A stretch of DNA of 6,158 nt, taken from positions 1 to 6,158 of the forward strand of contig JAURXE010000421.1 of assembly GCA_030654635.1 (NCBI GenBank), in the 5' to 3' direction. The notes beneath the pieces were generated by a model, which was given only the letters and a program-made list of their open reading frames with translations, made no database searches and was not told the DNA's origin. This DNA comes from Pseudomonas sp. Its GTDB lineage: Bacteria > Pseudomonadota > Gammaproteobacteria > Pseudomonadales > Pseudomonadaceae. Below are positions 1 through 5,272 of this stretch, piece by piece (position 1 is the first letter of the stretch; each line of letters begins with the position of its first letter). The position numbers were made by a program, and so were the translations under genes.

Positions 1-880
1 CGTAGACGAAGACGAACAGGGCGATCCACACCACATCGACAAAGTGCCAATACCAACTGGCAGCCTCGAAGCCGAACTGATGCTCGGCATCGAAATGGCC
101 GCGCAGAATGCGCACCAGCATGACCGCCAGCATCACCGTGCCGAGGGTGACGTGGGCACCGTGAAAACCGGTGAGCATAAAGAAGGTGGAGCCGTAAATG
201 CCCGAGCCCAGAGTCAACCCGAGTTCCTGATAGGCCTCGATGTACTCGACGGCCTGAAAGCCTAGAAAGGTCGCGCCAAGCAAGATGGTCAACCCTAACC
301 AAGCTTTGAGCAAACCACGCTTGCCGTGTTTCAGCGCGTGGTGGGCAAAGGTCACGGTGAAGCTTGAACTGACCAGCAAGATGGTATTGATCAGCGGTAG
401 ATGCAAAGGATTGATGATCTCCTTGGGCGACGGAAACAGCTTCGGGTCGGGGCTATTCAGCAGCGGCCAGACATACTCAAAATTTGGCCAGAGCATATTG
501 CTTACGCCCTTGTCGCCCTCGCCACCCAGCCATGGCCCGGCAAAGGTGCGCACATAAAACAGCGCACCAAAAAACGCGGCAAAGAACATCACCTCGGAAA
601 AGATAAACCAGCTCATGCCCCAACGAAATGAGCGATCCATCTGCGCGCTGTACATGCCGGCGCGACTCTCTTTGATCACAATACCGAACCAGCCGAACAG
701 CATATAAGCGAGAAACAGCCCGCCAATCGAGAAGATCAGTGGCCCATTCGACTCGGCCCGCTGGGCACTCATGTCATTGAACCAGGTGGCCAAACCATAG
801 ACCGTGGTGGTCATGCCAATGGTGGCAATGATCGGCCATTTGCTTTGGGCGGGAACGTAGTACTGCTCGTAATCTGCCAT
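1..880 (-). CDS. coxC: cytochrome c oxidase subunit III (3' end cut by window edge)
   Basis: Subunit III of the heme-copper oxidase is a polytopic inner-membrane protein without redox cofactors that stabilises subunit I and its proton uptake. Translation from the ATG at 880 gives 293 residues with no stop before base 1. The family in pseudomonads is only slightly longer, so about two codons are missing. Visible family marks are FSEVMFF with the conserved membrane glutamate E96, GFHGAHV (H240, H243), and the C-terminal block FGFEAASWYWHFVDVVW (about 269-285). About 45 hydrophilic residues (113-160, rich in Gly, Asp and Pro) separate two hydrophobic segments. The start is fixed by AAGGAG about 7 nt upstream of the ATG, and the first residues are MADYEQYYVP. 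It is the last visible gene of the cox operon, 11 nt after ctaG, whose TAA runs straight into this Shine-Dalgarno. Identity is certain from the motifs and context. Confidence 0.97.
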   Translation of the reverse strand, partial: MADYEQYYVPAQSKWPIIATIGMTTTVYGLATWFNDMSAQRAESNGPLIFSIGGLFLAYMLFGWFGIVIKESRAGMYSAQMDRSFRWGMSWFIFSEVMFFAAFFGALFYVRTFAGPWLGGEGDKGVSNMLWPNFEYVWPLLNSPDPKLFPSPKEIINPLHLPLINTILLVSSSFTVTFAHHALKHGKRGLLKAWLGLTILLGATFLGFQAVEYIEAYQELGLTLGSGIYGSTFFMLTGFHGAHVTLGTVMLAVMLVRILRGHFDAEHQFGFEAASWYWHFVDVVWIALFVFVY

Positions 881-891
881 CGTTGTTCTCC

Positions 892-1443
892 TTATCGGCC
901 TGCTACTGCAGCAGGCGATTTAGTCGCCGTGATGTCGAACAGCGTGTAAGCCAGCGTGAGGTGATGCACATCCTCAGGTAAGTCGCGGTCGACGATAAAA
1001 CGCACTGGCATCTCGATCCGCTGCCCCGGCTGTAACACTTGCTGGGTAAAACAAAAGCATTCGGTTTTATGAAAATACGCCGCAGCCACTGAGGGCGCGA
1101 TGCTCGGTACTGCCTGCGCCGTCATGACCCGATTGCTGGGGTTGCTGGCGACAAATAACATTTCGTTAACCGCACCCGGATGCACCAGCAATTCATCGGC
1201 TTTGGCCCGAAACTCCCAGACCATCTCTGCCGAGTTGGTGGCCAGAAACTGCACCCGCACCGTGCGGGCTTCGTTCATCGTCTGGACACCTTCGTAGGCC
1301 TCCCCGGAAGTTTTGCCATTGATGCCAAGCGCCTGGCACATCACCTCATAAATCGGCACCAAGGCGAAACCAAAACCAAACATCGCCACCACCACTAGTA
1401 ATAGGCGCTGGATCAGGCGGCGATTGGCCGAGGCTTCACTCAT
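892..1443 (-). CDS. ctaG: cytochrome c oxidase assembly protein CtaG/Cox11 (CuB insertion)
   Basis: This is a membrane-anchored copper chaperone that delivers Cu(I) to the CuB site of subunit I during oxidase assembly; its soluble domain faces the periplasm. The protein has 183 residues, the usual size for bacterial Cox11. A short basic N-terminus is followed by one membrane segment (about 11-32). The copper motif ECFCFTQQ carries C129 and C131, and the third conserved cysteine is C36 in YEVMCQ just after the membrane helix. All three expected cysteines are therefore present. The rest (about 58-172) fits the immunoglobulin-like Cox11 fold. The ATG at 1443 has only a short AAGG as Shine-Dalgarno, made from the coxA stop (TAAGG) with an 8-nt spacing, so its translation may depend on coupling to coxA. 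It sits between the genes for subunits I and III. Confidence 0.96.
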   Translation of the reverse strand: MSEASANRRLIQRLLLVVVAMFGFGFALVPIYEVMCQALGINGKTSGEAYEGVQTMNEARTVRVQFLATNSAEMVWEFRAKADELLVHPGAVNEMLFVASNPSNRVMTAQAVPSIAPSVAAAYFHKTECFCFTQQVLQPGQRIEMPVRFIVDRDLPEDVHHLTLAYTLFDITATKSPAAVAGR

Positions 1444-1453
1444 AACGGTGGCC

Positions 1454-3058
1454 TTACTTCACGTCCGGTGGCGTTTGGAAGGTGTGATAGGGCGCCGGCG
1501 ATGGCAGCGACCACTCCAGGCCCTCGGCGCCGTCCCACGGTTTATCGCCGGCAGGCTTGCCGCCACGAATGCACTTGATGACGATAAACAGGAAGAACAG
1601 CTGGGTGGCGCCAAACATAAAGGCACCCACCGAGGACACCATGTTGAAGTCGGCAAACTGCAAGTTGTAGTCGGGAATCCGCCGCGGCATGCCGGCCAAA
1701 CCAACGAAGTGCATCGGGAAGAACGCCAGGTTCATGCCGACAAAGGACAGCCAGAAATGCAGCTTGCCGAGGGTTTCGTCATACATGTTGCCGGTCCACT
1801 TCGGCAGCCAGTAATAGACCGAGGCGAAGATGCCAAAGATCGCTCCCGGAACCAGCACGTAATGGAAATGCGCGACCACAAAGTAGGTGTCTTGGTACTG
1901 ATAATCCGCCGGCGCCATCGCCAGCATCAGCCCGGAGAAACCACCGATGGTAAACAGAATGACGAAGGCCACCGCGAACAACATCGGTGTTTCAAAGGTC
2001 AGCGAGCCTTGCCACATGGTCGCCGCCCAGTTGAACACCTTCACCCCGGTCGGCACCGCGATCAGCATGGTGGCGTACATAAAGAACAGTTCGCCCACCA
2101 GCGGAATACCGACCACAAACATGTGGTGAGCCCAGACGATAAACGACAGGAAGGCGATGCTCGATGTCGCATAGACCATCGAGGTGTAGCCGAACAACGG
2201 CTTGCGCGAGAAGGCCGGAATGATCGCGCTGACCGCACCGAAGGCCGGCAGGATCATGATGTACACCTCGGGGTGGCCGAAGAACCAGAACACATGCTGG
2301 AACAGCACCGGGTCGCCACCGCCGGCGGCGCTGAAGAAGCTGGTGCCAAAGTGAATATCCATCAGCATCATGGTCACGCAACCGGCCAGTACCGGCATCA
2401 CCGCAATCAGCAGAAAGGCGGTGATCAACCAGGTCCAGACAAACAGTGGCATCTTCATCAGCGTCATGCCAGGCGCACGCAGATTGAGTACGGTGGCGAT
2501 GATATTGATGCCGCCCATAATCGAACTTATGCCCATCAGGTGCACGGCAAAGATGAAGTAGGTGACACTCTCTGGCGCATAGGTAGTGGACAACGGCGCA
2601 TAGAAGGTCCAACCGAAATTCGGCCCGCCGCCGGCGCTGAACAGCGTCGAAATCATGATGGCAAAGGCCGCCGGCAACAACCAGAAGCTGAAGTTGTTCA
2701 TCCGTGGCAAGGCCATGTCTGGCGCGCCGATCATCAGCGGCACCATCCAGTTGGCCAGGCCGACAAACGCCGGCATCACCGCACCGAAGACCATGATCAG
2801 GCCGTGCATGGTGGTCATCTGGTTAAAGAATTCCGGCTGGACGATTTGCAGCCCCGGCTGGAACAGCTCGGCGCGAATCACCATGGCAAAAGAGCCACCG
2901 AGCAAAAACATCGCAAAGCTGAACCACAGGTACATGGTGCCGATGTCTTTATGGTTGGTGGTCAGTACCCAACGCATCAAGCCTTTGGCTGGGCCGTGAT
3001 GATGATCATGCCCGGCATGACCATGACCTTTATGGTGGGAGTCGATCACTGCGCTCAT
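1454..3058 (-). CDS. coxA: cytochrome c oxidase subunit I (heme a / heme a3-CuB catalytic subunit)
   Basis: This is the catalytic core: it reduces O2 to water at a heme a3-CuB centre and pumps protons across the inner membrane. It has 534 residues, normal for an A-type oxidase, with about twelve membrane helices. Visible ligands are heme a H85 (TMHG) and H399, heme a3 H397 (VAHFHY), and CuB H262, H311 and H312, with Y266 in GHPEVY as the expected His-Tyr crosslink partner. Proton-path residues are D114 (IGAPDMA) and E264 for the D channel and T337/K340 (VPTGVKVF) for the K channel. R459/R460 match the heme-propionate arginine pair. All key residues are intact. The first 22 residues are unusually His-rich (eight His between 8 and 21). 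The start at 3058 is supported by AGGAG, formed by the last codons of coxB, 7 nt upstream. It lies 4 nt after coxB. Confidence 0.98.
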   Translation of the reverse strand: MSAVIDSHHKGHGHAGHDHHHGPAKGLMRWVLTTNHKDIGTMYLWFSFAMFLLGGSFAMVIRAELFQPGLQIVQPEFFNQMTTMHGLIMVFGAVMPAFVGLANWMVPLMIGAPDMALPRMNNFSFWLLPAAFAIMISTLFSAGGGPNFGWTFYAPLSTTYAPESVTYFIFAVHLMGISSIMGGINIIATVLNLRAPGMTLMKMPLFVWTWLITAFLLIAVMPVLAGCVTMMLMDIHFGTSFFSAAGGGDPVLFQHVFWFFGHPEVYIMILPAFGAVSAIIPAFSRKPLFGYTSMVYATSSIAFLSFIVWAHHMFVVGIPLVGELFFMYATMLIAVPTGVKVFNWAATMWQGSLTFETPMLFAVAFVILFTIGGFSGLMLAMAPADYQYQDTYFVVAHFHYVLVPGAIFGIFASVYYWLPKWTGNMYDETLGKLHFWLSFVGMNLAFFPMHFVGLAGMPRRIPDYNLQFADFNMVSSVGAFMFGATQLFFLFIVIKCIRGGKPAGDKPWDGAEGLEWSLPSPAPYHTFQTPPDVK

Positions 3059-3062
3059 GTTC

Positions 3063-4187
3063 TTACTCCTGAGCTTGCTTGAGGGCGAGCACGTCTTTTG
3101 GCGTGACCATGTCGTTCATGGCATTACCCCAAGCGTTGCGTTCGTAGGTGATTACTGCGGCGATATCGACTTCGGAGAGCTGCTTGCCGAAGGCAGCCAT
3201 GGCGGTGCCTGGCTTACCATGGAAGACAATATTGAGATGACCATCCTTAGGCCCGGTAGCGATCTTCGAGCCTTTAAGCGCCGGGAACATCGGTGGCAAG
3301 CCTTGGCCTTCGGCTTGGTGACAGGCCGCGCAAGTGGTCTGGTAGGTCTTCTCGCCGCGCGCCATCAGCTCTTCACGGGTCCACTCTTTGCTGGTCAACT
3401 CTTTGAGCTGCAAAGCCTCCTCTTTTCGCGCCGCCAGCCATTTGGCGAAGTCTTCTTTGGACCTGGCATCGACCACGATCGGCATAAAGCCGTGATCCTT
3501 GCCGCACAGTTCGGTGCACTGGCCACGGTAAACGCCAGGCTTATCGATACGAGTCCAAGACTCGTTAACAAAGCCGGGAATGGCGTCTTTTTTTACCGCT
3601 AAAGCCGGTACCCACCAAGAGTGAATGACATCGGCGCCGGTGATTAGAAACCGCACCTTGGTACCAACCGGCACCACCAGCGGGTTATCCACCTCCAGCA
3701 GGTAATTCTCCGACTTGGGTTCATGGTTATGAATTTGGCTTTGCGGAGTGGCCAGATTGCTGAAGAACTCGACATCCTGGCCTAGGTATTTGTAATGCCA
3801 CTTCCACTGATAACCGGTGATCTGGATATCCAGCTCCGACTCTGTGGTGTCGTAGATATCGATCAGGGTTTTGGTTGCCGGAATGGCGATCACCACCAGA
3901 ATCACCAGCGGGATCAAGGTCCAGAGGACTTCCACCGTGGTGCTTTCGTGGAAGTGTGCCGGTTGCTGGCCGGTCGAGCGGCGGTGGATCAGCATCGACC
4001 AGAACATCGCGCCAAACACCACCACGCCAATGACCACACAGATCCAGAAGGTGATCATGTGTAAGTCAAACACGGCGCGGCTAACGTCCGTCGCCCCCGG
4101 TGCCATGTTTACAGTCCAAGCCGCCTGCGCCTGGCTGAATACAGCCCATAGCAGTAGCCCCACCCAAATTCGTGGACGTTGCATCAT
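3063..4187 (-). CDS. coxB: cytochrome c oxidase subunit II with CuA centre and fused cytochrome c domain (caa3-like)
   Basis: Subunit II receives electrons and passes them through CuA to heme a. This 374-residue form is longer than a plain subunit II because it carries a C-terminal cytochrome c. In order: a signal peptide (1-22, likely cut after AQA), two membrane hairpin helices (about 43-66 and 85-108), and a periplasmic CuA cupredoxin. The cupredoxin contains YQWKW (126-130) and CuA ligands H189, C224, E226, C228, H232 and M235. After a charged linker (about 240-270) comes a class I cytochrome c domain with heme motif CAACH (286-290) and a probable axial Met at 330 (AMAAF). The start has two adjacent ATGs at 4187 and 4184. 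The first is better spaced (8 nt) from AAGGGG. It heads the operon behind a candidate promoter at 4339-4366. The fused heme c suggests electron entry through a tethered cytochrome as well as free cytochrome c. Confidence 0.98.
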   Translation of the reverse strand: MMQRPRIWVGLLLWAVFSQAQAAWTVNMAPGATDVSRAVFDLHMITFWICVVIGVVVFGAMFWSMLIHRRSTGQQPAHFHESTTVEVLWTLIPLVILVVIAIPATKTLIDIYDTTESELDIQITGYQWKWHYKYLGQDVEFFSNLATPQSQIHNHEPKSENYLLEVDNPLVVPVGTKVRFLITGADVIHSWWVPALAVKKDAIPGFVNESWTRIDKPGVYRGQCTELCGKDHGFMPIVVDARSKEDFAKWLAARKEEALQLKELTSKEWTREELMARGEKTYQTTCAACHQAEGQGLPPMFPALKGSKIATGPKDGHLNIVFHGKPGTAMAAFGKQLSEVDIAAVITYERNAWGNAMNDMVTPKDVLALKQAQE

Positions 4188-4188
4188 T

Positions 4189-4220
4189 GCGGGTTCCCCT
4201 TATCGTTCTTGTTATCCCGC
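4189..4220 (-). promoter_or_regulatory. possible stem-loop enclosing the coxB Shine-Dalgarno
   Basis: On the minus strand GCGGG (4216-4220) can pair with CCCGC (4189-4193), a perfect 5-bp all-GC stem with a 22-nt loop. The loop carries both the AACAAGAA motif and the AAGGGG Shine-Dalgarno, and the 3' arm ends one base before the first ATG. A 5-bp stem with a long loop is only marginally stable, so this is a weak call. Confidence 0.25.
4206..4213 (-). promoter_or_regulatory. AAnAAnAA motif beside the coxB ribosome-binding site (possible Hfq/Crc target)
   Basis: The minus strand reads AACAAGAA here, an exact match to the AAnAAnAA motif bound by Hfq with Crc in pseudomonads. It ends only a few bases before the coxB Shine-Dalgarno (AAGGGG, 4196-4201), where such sites block translation during carbon catabolite repression. 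The motif is short and could occur by chance. Position and A-rich context are the main support. Confidence 0.35.
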
Positions 4221-4338
4221 CGGAGGTGCTTACAGCCAAGGCAATTACCAACAAACCCATGGATAAACTCAGGCTTAACAGGCATCAACAAAGCCACAAA
4301 GCGCCGTCAGGCGTTATCAGGTCTCGCGTTGCGTTTTG

Positions 4339-4366
4339 AGTATAGTCAGCAACTGCGACATAACAA
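4339..4366 (-). promoter_or_regulatory. candidate promoter of the cox operon (sigma-70/sigma-S type)
   Basis: Read on the minus strand, TTGTTA (4361-4366) is followed by a 16-nt spacer and TATACT (4339-4344). The -10 is preceded by C and followed by CAA, giving CTATACTcAA, one mismatch from the CTATACTTAA form favoured by the stationary-phase factor RpoS. Transcription would start near 4332, leaving a leader of about 145 nt. That the aa3 oxidase of P. aeruginosa is induced by starvation in an RpoS-dependent way is prior knowledge, and it agrees with this reading. The start site itself is inferred. Confidence 0.55.
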
Positions 4367-4389
4367 CGCAGCCTAAAATTTCTCTTGGC

Positions 4390-4438
4390 TCCCCCTATCG
4401 ATCGCCATAAATACGGCGCTGAAAGCAGCTGAGGGGGA
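4390..4438. repeat. spaced inverted repeat TCCCCCT / AGGGGGA with two inner mini-hairpins
   Basis: TCCCCCT (4390-4396) is perfectly complementary to AGGGGGA (4432-4438). The 35 nt between them hold CGCC (4403-4406)/GGCG (4415-4418) and GCTG (4418-4421)/CAGC (4426-4429), which share one base. The whole could fold as a small three-way junction. It has no T-tract on either side and is therefore not a normal intrinsic terminator. It lies upstream of the coxB promoter candidate. Its function is unknown: it could be an operator, a cruciform or part of a small RNA. Confidence 0.4.
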
Positions 4439-4469
4439 TATTTCGCGCGTGCATAAGCGTTACAAAGTT

Positions 4470-4498
4470 ATGACAATTGGGTCTTAGGTAAATGACAA
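4470..4498 (+). repeat. direct repeat ATGACAA, 22-nt period
   Basis: ATGACAA occurs at 4470-4476 and 4492-4498. The 22-nt period is close to two helical turns, which would put both copies on one DNA face. They lie 52-80 nt upstream of the plus-strand gene's start. This could be a paired regulator site or a coincidence of two 7-mers. Confidence 0.3.
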
Positions 4499-4549
4499 AA
4501 CCGACTAGAGTTCTTGGCTTACCTCTGCCGCCAGTCACTAGGAGCATTA

Positions 4550-5209
4550 ATGAATACCGCCGCCCTGCGCCAACTGATCGACCGCGCCCATCAGCACGAA
4601 GCCACCACCGGTCTCCTCGCACGGCAACTAGACAGTCAACTCGAACGTTTGCATCCGGCCATTCAGCTGCCCAATCAGGATGCGCGTGGGGTACTGGCGC
4701 GCTTCGTGGCTGCCTACATTGCGCAGGTGCCCGAACTATTGGATGCGGCCCAGGCCGTGGCCGAAAAAGCCGGTATCGAAGCGCAGATCAAACCGGTGCT
4801 AAAAATAGCCGAAGAATATTTTCTGCAACCGCCAGCTTTAATGAGCGGCCACGACGGCCTCGAAGGCCTGCTTGATGAAGCCTATTTGGCCCATCGTTTG
4901 GTGGAGGAAGTGAATGATCTGTATATCGGCCAATTCGGCCAACCGCTGATCCCGCTGGATACCACGGTCGCCAACCTGATAGCCCATCAACTGATCGGCG
5001 AAAGCTTTGCCAATCAGCTCGATGAGGCTGTACATCAAACCGTGGAGGCCCTGCTTAACCCGGTGAATTTTGACCAACAGGCCCTTGAGGCTTACCGCCA
5101 GCAATTGGACGACCCGCAAGTGGTCGCTGCCTGGCAAAGCTGGCCATGCCTGTCACGCCAACTCGGGGTTGAGTTGACGCTGGGACAAGAGCAGCGAGCG
5201 GCCAGCTAG
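4550..5209 (+). CDS. conserved-type hypothetical protein, soluble and probably all-helical
   Basis: I do not recognise a named family. The protein has 219 residues, no signal peptide and no membrane segment, and is rich in Leu, Ala, Gln and Glu with a helical look throughout. It is acidic in the middle, with EEYF (88-91), a block DEAYLAHRLVEEVND (109-123), and GESFANQLDEAVHQTVE (150-166). His and Glu recur in these helices, but no ExxH, CxxC or other catalytic motif is clear. The only cysteine is C200. The start is set by AGGAG at 4540-4544, 5 nt before the ATG. An in-frame TTG at 4514 would add 12 residues but lacks a ribosome-binding site. It is divergent from coxB and convergent with the YheV-like gene. 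Codon use resembles its neighbours. From memory, similar hypothetical genes lie beside prlC in other pseudomonads, which I could not verify. Confidence 0.85.
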   Translation: MNTAALRQLIDRAHQHEATTGLLARQLDSQLERLHPAIQLPNQDARGVLARFVAAYIAQVPELLDAAQAVAEKAGIEAQIKPVLKIAEEYFLQPPALMSGHDGLEGLLDEAYLAHRLVEEVNDLYIGQFGQPLIPLDTTVANLIAHQLIGESFANQLDEAVHQTVEALLNPVNFDQQALEAYRQQLDDPQVVAAWQSWPCLSRQLGVELTLGQEQRAAS

Positions 5210-5229
5210 ACGTAATGCTCAGCGGGCTT

Positions 5230-5252
5230 GGCGCACGTCATAGATGTGCGCC
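5230..5252. repeat. hairpin between convergent genes (possible terminator without T-tract)
   Basis: GGCGCAC (5230-5236) and GTGCGCC (5246-5252) form a perfect 7-bp GC-rich stem with a 9-nt loop. It sits in the 63-nt gap between the stops of the plus-strand hypothetical gene (5209) and the minus-strand YheV-like gene (5273). That is where a shared bidirectional terminator would be expected. Neither strand has a T-run just after the stem, so classic intrinsic termination is not supported. It may protect 3' ends or slow polymerase. Confidence 0.4.
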
Positions 5253-5272
5253 TGACGGGTACGCGGCTTGTG

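Larger units (their letters stand above)
4188..4549. other. divergent intergenic region between coxB and the unknown gene
   Basis: These 362 nt separate two divergent genes and hold no protein I can support. From the coxB side they contain the coxB Shine-Dalgarno and a leader of about 145 nt, a minus-strand promoter candidate (4339-4366), and a spaced inverted repeat (4390-4438). A 22-nt-period direct repeat (4470-4498) and the Shine-Dalgarno AGGAG (4540-4544) of the plus-strand gene follow. I could not find a convincing plus-strand sigma-70 promoter; TTACAA at 4460-4465 has no good -10 partner at 16-18 nt. A 33-codon minus-strand open frame (4184-4285) is discussed as a finding only. Confidence 0.85.

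Noticed and set aside
1992..2612. 206-codon minus-strand frame inside coxA
   Set aside because: It is a shifted reading of coxA's own strand and gives a composition-biased protein without motifs.
1424..3082. 552-codon open frame on the plus strand, longer than coxA and covering all of it
   Set aside because: It starts at TTG and gives a His/Arg/Gln-rich low-complexity protein with no domain. It is the antisense shadow of coxA, whose metal ligands are all intact on the other strand.
3057..3602. 181-codon plus-strand frame antisense to coxB
   Set aside because: It lies wholly opposite the CuA and heme c domains of coxB, with no ribosome-binding site or family resemblance; a shadow frame.
4275..4288. 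Anr/FNR-like box (TTAACAGGCATCAA)
   Set aside because: Only one half-site matches TTGAT-N4-ATCAA well; the other half has two mismatches. It also lies downstream of the inferred start, so support is too weak.
4301..4314. CGCC/GGCG mini-hairpin followed by TTT in the coxB leader, as a possible attenuator
   Set aside because: The stem is only 4 bp and the T-run only three bases, which is not enough for termination.
4514..4549. Upstream TTG start adding 12 residues to the unknown gene
   Set aside because: There is no ribosome-binding site before it, whereas the ATG at 4550 follows AGGAG at 5 nt.
4838..5137. 99-codon minus-strand frame inside the unknown 4550-5209 gene
   Set aside because: The plus-strand gene has a clear Shine-Dalgarno and a coherent helical protein; the antisense frame has neither.
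5230..5256. Pseudoknot from GGCGCAC/GTGCGCC interleaved with GTCA/TGAC
   Set aside because: There are no linker bases to cross the 7-bp stem, so the two pairings cannot form together sterically.
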